Shown here one piece after another: positions 6,744 through 15,319 of a stretch of DNA of 51,091 nucleotides. Origin of the DNA: Bacteroidales bacterium (GTDB lineage Bacteria; Bacteroidota; Bacteroidia; Bacteroidales; Bacteroidaceae); assembly GCA_015654535.1 (NCBI GenBank), contig JAATGU010000011.1, forward strand, positions 1 through 51,091, in the 5' to 3' direction. Both the position numbers and the translations under genes were made by a program. The notes under the pieces are model-generated. The model made no database searches, was not told the DNA's origin, and saw nothing but the letters and a program-made list of their open reading frames with translations. Positions within the stretch are counted from its first letter, which is position 1; every line of letters starts with the position of its first letter.

Positions 6744-9275
6744 TTATTTCATTAAGTCCCAACTTTTTTGCTCATTGGAAATAAAATAATCTATATGCTC
6801 ATAGAATCTTTCGGGCTCATATTCTATTTTTCGATTCGTTTCTTCACATCTACCAACAACCTCAGGCACTATTCCACTTGGCCAACAAGGATGGCTGCCA
6901 AATTTGTATTCAGAGTATCTCTTTGAAAGCTCTTTAAATCTCTTAACTAATCCGACATTCACATTCATCACATGTTCCTTATCATATTCGATAACAATTT
7001 CATGTTTGCTATTGCATTGCGCCAATGGCAGTGGAATAATAATAGCTAGTTCTTTTCCTGAATAATTCCAATCCCGATTATTCATAATAAAGCCATAATT
7101 TAACTTTACCCCATTCACAGACACCGACTTTGGCATCTCAGCTCCATAAACTTTTATAGTATAATCTTTTGTTTCCGGCATTTCTTTATAAGCTCCTTTT
7201 CTAGGAAAAATCGTGATATGCTGTGTCCTATCTGTATTTACCGAAGAAACCGTTGTTAAAGCATACTGCGTATCGTAATTTTTATCATCTCCAGCATCTT
7301 CATAGATATCGAACGAACCACTATTTCCAGGGAATATACCGATTACAGTCTGGTTTGGTTCACTCTGAAGATTTTTCACATTATGGTACATCGGAATCAC
7401 TGCTCCCGCTTTAATATAAATAGGATATTCGTCTATTGTAAATTCTCTTTCAATTTCTTGTCCTCCCTTTAACATAGTTCCTGTTTGCCACTCATACCAA
7501 TCATCGCCGGCAGGTAACCATACTTTAACTTTTGAAATGCCCTCCACACCTGCCTTTCCGATGGGAGCGACCAAGACATTATCACCAAACATATACTGTG
7601 ATGGATATTGATAAGCTTGCTCTACTTTCGGATAATCATAATACATTGGCCGGCAAAGGCCTATTCCTTCATCATAGGTTTTACGAGCCATTGTATAGAT
7701 ATAAGGTGCTAATTCATATCGTAGTGATATAGATTTTTGAAGAGCATCAAAATATTCTCCTTTAAAGTTCCATATTTCTTTATTTAAAAGTGGATTTTTC
7801 GTCGAATGAGTTCTAAATATAGGGCTCAATGCGCCATATTGCATCCAACGAACATATAATTCAGGATCCAAATAATTTTTCCCAAAAAACATGTGACCGC
7901 CAATATCATGACTCCAATAAGTGTAAAGTACGTTAGAAGCTATATTCGTAAAATAAGGTTGAAAAGCAAGAGATTCCCATGTAATGTAGCTATCGCCTGA
8001 AAAACCTATCTGATAGCGGTGATTGCCCAATCCACCCCAACGATGATAAATAAGAGGTCGCTTTTCACTATTTCTTTCCATATCTGTGAAAAATGTATAG
8101 TTTAACCACCAAGTGTTACTCAATCCTTTTATATTCTTATCTGTTGCCCACTGCTGCCAATCAAGCCACCAAAAATCAACACCCTGCTTTTCCATAGGAT
8201 GCAAAATAACACCGAACAAATTTTGCATAAATTTTTTGTTCGAACCTTCATAAGGTATATTTTTTTTTGCAGATGTATCAAAGTTCATCTTTTTTGCAAA
8301 TTCCTCATAAGGTTCCTCGAAAGGAGCTATTCCATCCGCTGGGTGAAGATTCAAAGTTACTTTAAGGTTCTTTGCTTTTGTCCATTGTAAGAATTTATCT
8401 GGAGCTGGGAATAAATTTTTGTCCCATGTCCAACCTGTCCATTGATGTCTATCTGTCTCATGCCAATCCATATCAATGACTAAAACATCCAACGGGATAC
8501 TATATTTTTCAAAATTAGCAACAAGATTTCGTAAGTCATTATCCGAATAATTCCAATAACGTGACCACCAATAGCCAAATGCATAGCGAGGAGGTAACGG
8601 AACTTTTCCCGCTATAAGAGTAAAATCTTTCAGCACATTTTTATAATGTTTGCCATATGCCATAAAATACCAATCCTGCGTATTCTTATCTTTTCGTTCT
8701 TCCACCCAAGGCCAATCACTCTGGTCAAAAAGGAAGTTCGTTGATTCATCAATCAATGTCCATCCGTCTGTTGAAAGTATTCCATCTTCAATCGGCATTT
8801 TTTTACTCTTATCATCAAATTTTCCACCAATATACTCTCCGTCGTAACCGTCCAAAGTACGATAAGTACCTTTTAAGTTCCCCTTTTGTTTGTTATCCGG
8901 TCTCCAAACAAATGCCTCCTGCTTATCCAAATATTTGATTTGTAAATTCTCCTTTGTAAATTTGCCTGTATTTTTTTTATATTTCAATTCCATTTCATTT
9001 GTCTTGATTATTATCCATCCTCCTTTTTCTTTTCGTGTGAATTCAGGCACAGGCAGATTGCGGTTGATAACCAAAAAGGACGATTGATCGTTAAATGTTT
9101 TTGTGGAGTCCCATTCCATACGAATGACACGCGGTGTTAATACGGTAAATCTTACATCACCGGAGATTATCACTGAAGCAAGATTTGCTTTCGGATTATA
9201 AGTAGTTGTATATCCTTGTAGCGGATATAACAAACTCACAAAAATACATAAAAAAAATATTACCCTTGTTTTCAT
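6744..9275 (-). CDS. Glycoside hydrolase family 31, secreted
   Basis: An 843-residue retaining alpha-glycosidase. The ATG at 9275 is chosen because it begins a clean signal peptide (MKTRVIFFLCIFVSLLYPLQG); an in-frame ATG at 9440 would run into the end of the GH3 gene. The order is N-terminal galactose-mutarotase-like beta-sandwich (about 30-225), TIM barrel (about 228-600; VLVIDMDWH at 265-271), and C-terminal sandwiches including a DUF5110-like part. The presumed nucleophile is D372 in WWLDWQQW and the acid/base D428 in GDSYITW. The nucleophile motif differs from the WxDMNE of typical alpha-glucosidases, so the substrate (alpha-glucoside, xyloside, galactoside or GalNAc) is open. The last about 70 residues (PERFYEHIDYF) are not part of a family I recognise. 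It follows the GH3 gene by 91 bp, in the same direction. Confidence 0.9.
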   Translation of the reverse strand: MKTRVIFFLCIFVSLLYPLQGYTTTYNPKANLASVIISGDVRFTVLTPRVIRMEWDSTKTFNDQSSFLVINRNLPVPEFTRKEKGGWIIIKTNEMELKYKKNTGKFTKENLQIKYLDKQEAFVWRPDNKQKGNLKGTYRTLDGYDGEYIGGKFDDKSKKMPIEDGILSTDGWTLIDESTNFLFDQSDWPWVEERKDKNTQDWYFMAYGKHYKNVLKDFTLIAGKVPLPPRYAFGYWWSRYWNYSDNDLRNLVANFEKYSIPLDVLVIDMDWHETDRHQWTGWTWDKNLFPAPDKFLQWTKAKNLKVTLNLHPADGIAPFEEPYEEFAKKMNFDTSAKKNIPYEGSNKKFMQNLFGVILHPMEKQGVDFWWLDWQQWATDKNIKGLSNTWWLNYTFFTDMERNSEKRPLIYHRWGGLGNHRYQIGFSGDSYITWESLAFQPYFTNIASNVLYTYWSHDIGGHMFFGKNYLDPELYVRWMQYGALSPIFRTHSTKNPLLNKEIWNFKGEYFDALQKSISLRYELAPYIYTMARKTYDEGIGLCRPMYYDYPKVEQAYQYPSQYMFGDNVLVAPIGKAGVEGISKVKVWLPAGDDWYEWQTGTMLKGGQEIEREFTIDEYPIYIKAGAVIPMYHNVKNLQSEPNQTVIGIFPGNSGSFDIYEDAGDDKNYDTQYALTTVSSVNTDRTQHITIFPRKGAYKEMPETKDYTIKVYGAEMPKSVSVNGVKLNYGFIMNNRDWNYSGKELAIIIPLPLAQCNSKHEIVIEYDKEHVMNVNVGLVKRFKELSKRYSEYKFGSHPCWPSGIVPEVVGRCEETNRKIEYEPERFYEHIDYFISNEQKSWDLMK

Positions 9276-9366
9276 AAATATATTAGTTAATATTGTATCG
9301 TAGAGATAAAAAAATATTGTTAGACAAAGTACTCTAAGATACGTTTTCAAATACAAATTTTTTAGT

Positions 9367-11676
9367 CTATTTTTTATCAGTGATACTAATCTCCTTAACA
9401 TATCTGTCAGGTTGAAGTACATAATGTTCTTTTTCGACAACTATGCTTTTATCCAAATTAAAAGACGTTGTTGCCTTTATGTCACGTGATGAAGTTCCAA
9501 TCTTCACCTCATATTTTCCTGCATCAGCGACCCATGAGCTAATGCCACTCCAATAGGAAGACAAAGCGCGTTCATCAAGCGTGAATGTCAATATTTGGCT
9601 TTCATTAGGTTTCAATAAGCGAGTTTTTGCAAAACCTTTTAACTCTTGGACCGGTTTTTCAATTTTGTTTTGAGGTGCACTCAAATACAATTGCACAACC
9701 TCTTTTCCTGCAACCTTTCCTGCATTGGTTATTGTAACAGTTACATTCATTTTGTTACTGAAAGTGGTACTACTCAATTTTAAATCAGAGTATTTAAATG
9801 TAGTATAAGAAAGTCCGTAACCAAATTCGTAAGAAGGTTTTATATTAAAAGAATCATAATAACGATACCCCACATAGATGCCATCATTATAGAATGAATT
9901 GATGGGATTTTCAGCAGGTTCTCCCGGAAAAGTTGATGAAGATGGAACATCTGCATATTTTACAGGGAATGTTTGTGCTGTTTTTCCTGACGGATTGACT
10001 TTTCCACTCAAAATATTAGCAACGGCATTGCCTCCTTCTTGTCCTGTTTGCCATGCAAGAAAAATGGCATCGGGATAATTTTTCCAACTTTCAGTTTCAA
10101 TAGGTCCACCGATATTTAAAACGACCACCACTTTCTTTTTTGCAGCATGATAAGCTTTGCATACCTTACGGATCATTTCTTGTTCTGCATTGGATAGTAC
10201 AAAATAGTCGTTTTCTTTTCTATCCCATCCTTCACCCGTAGTACGTCCGAGGGTAATTACAGCTATATCTGAAGCTTTTACTGATGCATCTATTAAGTTA
10301 TCCGAAAGATTTATTTCAATCATTTTATCTATCGCGAATTTTTTATCTCCTCCAAATTCCTTAGTCGCATTTTTCAACTTTCCAAGCACTGAATCTATGA
10401 TATTTACATAATAATCTTTCAAAGGACTTACCAACTTATATTTCGCGTTTTCCAATCCTTCCTGCAAAGAAACTGCATGTTTATAATTTACCTCTCCACT
10501 ACCAGTTCCACCTGTGATAAAATGATACGATGTTTTACCAAACAGAGCCACCTTTTTCACTTTTTTAAATGGTAAGGCCTCATTCTCATTTTTAAGTAAT
10601 ACCATTCCTTCTTCGGCTGCATGAAGTGCTACAAGTGCATTTGTCTCCAAATTAGGTTTATTTGAATATTTATAGTTTTTAAAGCTAGGAGTTTTCATTA
10701 TATATTCGAGAATACAGGAGATGTTTTCGTCAAGTACTTTTTCATCTAAACGTCCGTCTCTGACAGCTTTTAACAATTCTTCGGCTTGCTTCTTATCCCC
10801 TGGCATTATCATTTCATTGCCAGCATGCATTTGGTTTACCCAGTCCGTTCCACTTGTCCAATCAGTAGTAACCATCCCTTTAAATCCCCATTCTTGACGG
10901 AGGATTGTTGTCAGCAAATCATAATTTTCAGCTGTATGAAAACCATTTATACGGTTGTATGATGTCATCACAGTCCAAGGATTCGACTCTTTAATCGCAA
11001 TTTCGAATCCACGCAGATAAATTTCTCTCAACGCCCGTTGACTTATAACTTCATTTACCGAACCACGATTTGTCTCTTGATTGTTGGCTGCAAAATGCTT
11101 TACTGATGTTCCGGCACCTTGGGATTGTACGCCTCGTACAAATGATGCAGCCATTTTGCCGGCAACAAATGGATCTTCAGAAAAATATTCAAAATTTCTT
11201 CCATTCAATGGATTGCGTTGTATGTTCATGGCCGGTGCTAATAATACATCACAACCGTATTCTAAGACCTCTTTTCCCATTGCTTTACCCACATTTTCTT
11301 CCATTTCGGTATTCCAAGTGGATGCCATAGCCGTAGCTGTAGGAAATGCAGTACAATAACGAGTACCATCTGCATTATCCGGATTTGCTACAATGCGTAG
11401 CCCAGCAGGTCCGTCTGCCAATACTGTTGGAGGAATCCCCAAACGAGCAATACCATACGTACATCCAGCAGCTCCTTGAACAATAACAGTAGGTTTACCT
11501 TCTTTCGGGTTTGTCCATGTGTCACCACCCAGCCCCATTACTATCTTTACTTTCTCTTCGAGTGTCATTGCTGCAACAACATCTTTTATTCTATTTGATC
11601 CCAACTGAGGAACCGATTGTGAGAAAACTGGCCCGGCAAGCAGGCACAAAACAAGAAATAAATTTCTTTTTCGCAT
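9367..11676 (-). CDS. Glycoside hydrolase family 3 beta-glycosidase, secreted
   Basis: A 769-residue enzyme with a signal peptide (MRKRNLFLVLCLLAGPVFSQ). The N-terminal TIM barrel carries LADGPAGLR (86-94), KHFAANNQ (193-200) and the nucleophile D272 in GMVTTDWTSG. The alpha/beta sandwich follows (GWDRKENDYFVL) and a C-terminal fibronectin-III-like domain closes the protein (SYTTFKYSDLKL onward, about 645-740). This is the full BglX-like three-domain layout and predicts removal of terminal beta-linked glucose or related sugars from oligosaccharides in the periplasm. Start and signal peptide agree. The gene is upstream of, and probably co-transcribed with, the GH31 gene. No transporter or SusCD pair belongs to this pair. 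Confidence 0.93.
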   Translation of the reverse strand: MRKRNLFLVLCLLAGPVFSQSVPQLGSNRIKDVVAAMTLEEKVKIVMGLGGDTWTNPKEGKPTVIVQGAAGCTYGIARLGIPPTVLADGPAGLRIVANPDNADGTRYCTAFPTATAMASTWNTEMEENVGKAMGKEVLEYGCDVLLAPAMNIQRNPLNGRNFEYFSEDPFVAGKMAASFVRGVQSQGAGTSVKHFAANNQETNRGSVNEVISQRALREIYLRGFEIAIKESNPWTVMTSYNRINGFHTAENYDLLTTILRQEWGFKGMVTTDWTSGTDWVNQMHAGNEMIMPGDKKQAEELLKAVRDGRLDEKVLDENISCILEYIMKTPSFKNYKYSNKPNLETNALVALHAAEEGMVLLKNENEALPFKKVKKVALFGKTSYHFITGGTGSGEVNYKHAVSLQEGLENAKYKLVSPLKDYYVNIIDSVLGKLKNATKEFGGDKKFAIDKMIEINLSDNLIDASVKASDIAVITLGRTTGEGWDRKENDYFVLSNAEQEMIRKVCKAYHAAKKKVVVVLNIGGPIETESWKNYPDAIFLAWQTGQEGGNAVANILSGKVNPSGKTAQTFPVKYADVPSSSTFPGEPAENPINSFYNDGIYVGYRYYDSFNIKPSYEFGYGLSYTTFKYSDLKLSSTTFSNKMNVTVTITNAGKVAGKEVVQLYLSAPQNKIEKPVQELKGFAKTRLLKPNESQILTFTLDERALSSYWSGISSWVADAGKYEVKIGTSSRDIKATTSFNLDKSIVVEKEHYVLQPDRYVKEISITDKK

Positions 11677-11735
11677 ACTTTTCCTTTTTATTTTTATTTA
11701 ATCCTAAAATTATTTATTTTCAAATCGATGAACTC

Positions 11736-11978
11736 TTATGTAATAAATACTGAGTTGGCAAGAAAATGTCCGGTAGTCAATACAAAAAAATGAGATAAAA
11801 GATAAACTTTTAAAGAAAACTTTATTCCGATATTTTGTTTGTTTTCCCACAGGTATATATATAAATTTATGAAACGAGATAAATTCGGAGAGAAATAAGT
11901 GTCAAATAAATGTTTAAATGTAGACTTATCACCTTTTTGGATTAATTTTAGTAATAGTATGCTTTCTTTGTTTTTCAT
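11736..11978 (-). pseudogene. Broken ECF sigma-70 factor gene (FecI-like remnant)
   Basis: The 80-codon frame begins like a Bacteroidetes ECF sigma factor: KNKESILLLKLIQKGDKSTF then FKHLFDTYFSPNLSRFINLYI, the sigma-2 N-terminus. It then jumps directly to YLWENKQNIGIKFSLKVYLL, which in full-length family members follows about 15 residues later. After that the sequence loses similarity and stops. Thus an internal deletion has removed the middle of region 2, and regions 3/4 are absent. The gene lies just upstream of GH3 in the same direction, where a sigma factor often controls a polysaccharide locus. It is most likely non-functional, leaving GH3/GH31 without their original regulator. Confidence 0.65.
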
Positions 11979-11991
11979 AATAAAATAATTA

Positions 11992-12033
11992 ACTCCATAA
12001 TAAGCAGTTTTTTTAACCTGCTTATTATGGAGT
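11992..12033 (-). terminator. Terminator of the copper efflux operon
   Basis: A 16-bp perfect stem (11992-12007 with 12018-12033) around a 10-nt loop, followed on the minus strand by a T-rich stretch. It lies about 50 bp after the stop of the HMA gene, the last of the operon, and just ahead of the broken sigma-factor gene. Confidence 0.75.
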
Positions 12034-12084
12034 CAAATATAGATCATTAATCTGAATTATCCAATCAGATCTCTGATAAAAATA

Positions 12085-12477
12085 TTATCTCTTATACTGG
12101 CAACATTTAGGTAAAGCATTGTAAACAGCATTTGTTGCTTTAAATTTACCAGCATCGTGCCCTACTTTTGCAATCGCTTTCATCACAACTTCCGGAGTTG
12201 TCTGAGAAGAATCATACTGCAAATGTAACATTTGAGTTTTTTGTTCCCATTTTGCAGAAATCACCCCTTTGACTCCTTTTGCCGCTTTTTCTATACGAGC
12301 TTCACATTCATTACAGTTCCCTTTTACGGCGAACATCGCATGCTTTTCTTTTGCGGCAGTTGTTGCGGAAATAGAAGCTTTGTCATTTACAGCTATCGTT
12401 GTAGCCGCAATAGGAAGTGCTGTCGCACTTACTAAAAGAATTGAAACTAAAGTTACTTTCATCATACTTGTTTTCAT
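12085..12477 (-). CDS. Periplasmic heavy-metal-associated (HMA) domain protein
   Basis: A 130-residue exported protein with a signal peptide (residues about 1-25, ending in ATT). Residues about 46-112 are one HMA fold with the metal site GNCNECEA (CxxC), then KGVKGVISAKWEQKT and EVVMKAIAKVGHDAG, typical of Atx1/MerP-like copper or mercury carriers. The C-terminus adds a second cysteine pair, LPKCCQYKR. As the last gene of the efflux operon it probably hands periplasmic Cu(I)/Ag(I) to the RND pump, taking the place that CusF has in Escherichia coli, though CusF is an unrelated fold. Followed by a strong terminator. Confidence 0.88.
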   Translation of the reverse strand: MKTSMMKVTLVSILLVSATALPIAATTIAVNDKASISATTAAKEKHAMFAVKGNCNECEARIEKAAKGVKGVISAKWEQKTQMLHLQYDSSQTTPEVVMKAIAKVGHDAGKFKATNAVYNALPKCCQYKR

Positions 12478-12522
12478 TTTTCTTGTTTTTTAAATTAATT
12501 ATCAAAATATATATATCTCAAA

Positions 12523-13818
12523 TTACTGATTCATCATACTATTCTTTCCGTCCAATTGAGCGCTCGCATCAATGGAAAAAGCGCCATTAGTCACAATTTC
12601 CTCACCTAAACTCAGTCCACTTAATACCACATAAGCCCCCGATAACGAAGGTCCTAATTCAATTATCCGCATTTTAAAAGTTGGAGTTTTAGCACCGGGT
12701 TCTTTTACATAAACAATGGATCGTTTTCCCGTCCATAACACTGCCGATTGAGGAATGACCAACTGATTTTTGTACTGAGTCAAAGAAGCCATTACATTAC
12801 CTGTAACAAACATTTCCGTTTTCAGTTTACTGTCCCGGTTATTTAATTCCACCCTTACTCCAACCGTACGGGTGGAAGAATTGATCACAGGATCAATAAA
12901 GGAAATCTTGCCGGAAAAAAGTTTCCCTGGTATTGCCTGAATGGTAAAATCAATTTTATTACCCAATTTTAGGAATGAAAGATCAGCTTCGTAAGCCTGA
13001 AACACAGCCCATACTCGTGATAAGTCTGCAATCTGAAACAGTACTGCACCTTGATTAATGTAATCACCCTGATTTACTTGCTTTGCAATAACCTTGCCAC
13101 TGGTCGTTGCTTTTATCTCCACAATTGGAGAGACTTTTCCAGATCTTTCAATCGCAGTTATCTGTTGGTCCGTGAGACTCCATAAGCGTAATTTCTCACG
13201 CGCTGCATCAAGTAGATAAGGTTTTTGTTGAGAGCTATTCATTCGAACAGTCTCCAACAATTCCTGCTGCGCAGTATATAGTTCCGGAGAATAAATAGAA
13301 ACAAGTGTTTGTCCTTTTCTAACAGATTCTCCCGTATAATTTACCCAAAGTCGTTCCACACGACCGCTCACATGGGCTGTTTGAGACTGCATCAATCGTT
13401 CATCGGGTTGAATCTTTCCATAAAGGCGTAAATCCTTCATTGGATTTTCATTACTAACAATCGATGTCTGCACATTTGCCAATGCCACAGCCTCATCAGA
13501 TAACTGAATGGCATTAGGGTCGATAGTAGTAGAGCTGTCTTCAGATGAACCACTCTCCTTTAATGGTATTAATTCCATGCCGCAAATAGGGCACTTACCA
13601 GGTTTATCCAACCGGATTTGAGGATGCATTGAACAAGTCCATATTGTGTGTTTATGTTCCTTCACCTCTTTATTTGCGTTTGCAGATATTTTGTCATTAT
13701 GGCCGGAAGAATGAAAAAAGAGCCATCCTAAAGCCAGTCCGATTAACAAGATTAACAGATACCGCAAAGAACCTTTCTTCAATGTCTCATTGATCCATTT
13801 ATTATATTGCTTTTTCAT
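12523..13818 (-). CDS. cusB: RND efflux periplasmic adaptor (CusB-like) with heavy-metal-binding N-terminus
   Basis: A 431-residue membrane-fusion protein. An N-terminal membrane anchor (about residues 18-37, YLLILLIGLALGWLFF) is followed by a heavy-metal-binding domain at about 58-86 with WTCSMHPQI and GKCPICGMELIP (Cys/His/Met ligands), then the barrel-sandwich/hairpin part (SGRVERLWVNYTGESVRKGQTL; GKVIAKQVNQGDYINQGAVLF) and beta-barrel and membrane-proximal domains. It joins the inner-membrane pump to the outer-membrane channel and passes metal to it. The gene starts 7 bp after the stop of the channel gene, so the two are translated together. Confidence 0.92.
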   Translation of the reverse strand: MKKQYNKWINETLKKGSLRYLLILLIGLALGWLFFHSSGHNDKISANANKEVKEHKHTIWTCSMHPQIRLDKPGKCPICGMELIPLKESGSSEDSSTTIDPNAIQLSDEAVALANVQTSIVSNENPMKDLRLYGKIQPDERLMQSQTAHVSGRVERLWVNYTGESVRKGQTLVSIYSPELYTAQQELLETVRMNSSQQKPYLLDAAREKLRLWSLTDQQITAIERSGKVSPIVEIKATTSGKVIAKQVNQGDYINQGAVLFQIADLSRVWAVFQAYEADLSFLKLGNKIDFTIQAIPGKLFSGKISFIDPVINSSTRTVGVRVELNNRDSKLKTEMFVTGNVMASLTQYKNQLVIPQSAVLWTGKRSIVYVKEPGAKTPTFKMRIIELGPSLSGAYVVLSGLSLGEEIVTNGAFSIDASAQLDGKNSMMNQ

Positions 13819-13825
13819 CTTATTC

Positions 13826-15319
13826 TTATTTTTTATTAATAATCAGATCATCTTTTGCTATTATCTTCTCAAATTCAGCAACAGCTGTATTATATTCAAC
13901 AACTGATTCCACCTGTTTTAAACTATAATTCAATAATTCCCGTTGCACCTGTAACACATCTGTTAAACTCACACTGGAAGCTGCAAACTCACGAAGTATC
14001 AATTCGAAGGTAGTTTGTGCAAGTTGACGCTGCTTTGTATAAAGTGCTATTTTACGAGAAGCATCAGTTATTCGCAGATTTATGGCTATAAAATTTGCTT
14101 GCAACTCATTCTGTGTGTTTTGATATTGCAGTTCAGCCGATTGTTTCATAAATTTGCTATCACTAATCTGAGCTTTGTACTTCTTTCTATAAATAGGCAA
14201 GGTAAGTTTAACCATAGGCATTATCATGTCCATTCCGTTCATGCTATTCATACTGTTCATGTCTTCTGGTTTTTTGCTGTTGATCATGTACTCTAAACCA
14301 ATACCTATCATGGGATAGCCCATTTTCTTTGCCATTTCTCCCTTGGCTTCATAAGAAGCACTTTCTGCTTTCCACATTGACAGCATTGGGTTTCGGGCAA
14401 CAACTAATCCCCAAGCAGCAGCATCATTGGCAATAAATGGCTTTAATTGCAAAGTATCCGGTACAAAGGTGGGAGTAGTAGATGCACGCCCCAATAAAGC
14501 ATTAAATGTTGCCATATTCACCGTAAACTGAGATTGTGTCGTTTCCAACGTGTTTTCCAGTTCTACTTTTTCAATTTGAATACGTAACACATCAGACATA
14601 CCGCCATTACTTCCGCTCATGGATGAAGTAAGCATGCTCCCCATGGATGCCGGTTGCTGACTAGCAGGCATTGTTGAAGAGAATGAACTATTTCCGGATG
14701 GAGCGCCTCCCATTCCTGACATACCACTGCCCCCCGGAGAGATTCCGGCTGTTGAAGAAACTGTAGAAGTACCTGATGAAGAAGAAGCAGAACTACCGGA
14801 AGTTCCTTTAACACGAGGGGATTTATAACGATAAAGAGCAATTTCCTCTAAAGATTTCAGCAGTTTGATATTCTCTCTGACATTCGTTAGTTTTGCCTGG
14901 ATACTGTTTAACTGGTACCATTGAGCCTGAACATTGTAAATCACTTCAAAACTGCTCTCTCTAAATTTTTCGTAAGAAGCATTCGCCATCCATGACATCT
15001 CCGACTTGGCAGCTTTCAACGTTCCAAACCACGGAAACATCTGCATCAAATCCAGTGTTCCAACTTGCTTGCCATTTACCTGTTCCATCGATTTCAGATA
15101 GAAACTGAATCCTAGTTCAGGATCCGGTAACGAACCTGCGGGAGCAACCCGTTGCAAAGAAGCCTGATAGGTAGCAAAATCAGCACGTACTTTCGGATTG
15201 TTTTTAACAGCCTGCTCCACATAAACGGCAATGCTATCCTGCGCATTGAGCCAGCTCAAATTTGTTGTCAGTAATATAACTGACAAACAAACATATCTAA
15301 TTATTATTTTATTTTTCAT
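13826..15319 (-). CDS. TolC-family outer-membrane channel (CusC-like) with Met-rich segment
   Basis: A 497-residue outer-membrane efflux protein. The ATG at 15319 is preferred to one at 15346 because it begins the signal peptide (MKNKIIIRYVCLS...NAQ) and overlaps the cusA stop by 11 bp, as in coupled genes. Two unusual stretches stand out. A Ser/Gly/Met-rich insertion at about 170-243 separates two coiled-coil helices. A run at about 350-366 (DMNSMNSMNGMDMIMPM) supplies seven methionines and could bind Cu(I) or Ag(I). The helical repeats (ANFIAINLRITDASRKIAL; LTDVLQVQRELLNYSLK) are typical of TolC. It would form the exit duct of the RND pump. Confidence 0.88.
   Translation of the reverse strand: MKNKIIIRYVCLSVILLTTNLSWLNAQDSIAVYVEQAVKNNPKVRADFATYQASLQRVAPAGSLPDPELGFSFYLKSMEQVNGKQVGTLDLMQMFPWFGTLKAAKSEMSWMANASYEKFRESSFEVIYNVQAQWYQLNSIQAKLTNVRENIKLLKSLEEIALYRYKSPRVKGTSGSSASSSSGTSTVSSTAGISPGGSGMSGMGGAPSGNSSFSSTMPASQQPASMGSMLTSSMSGSNGGMSDVLRIQIEKVELENTLETTQSQFTVNMATFNALLGRASTTPTFVPDTLQLKPFIANDAAAWGLVVARNPMLSMWKAESASYEAKGEMAKKMGYPMIGIGLEYMINSKKPEDMNSMNSMNGMDMIMPMVKLTLPIYRKKYKAQISDSKFMKQSAELQYQNTQNELQANFIAINLRITDASRKIALYTKQRQLAQTTFELILREFAASSVSLTDVLQVQRELLNYSLKQVESVVEYNTAVAEFEKIIAKDDLIINKK

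Noticed and set aside
9276..9440. N-terminal extension of GH31 from an ATG at 9440
   Set aside because: The extension overlaps the end of the GH3 gene, lacks family similarity and would bury the clear signal peptide that begins at 9275.
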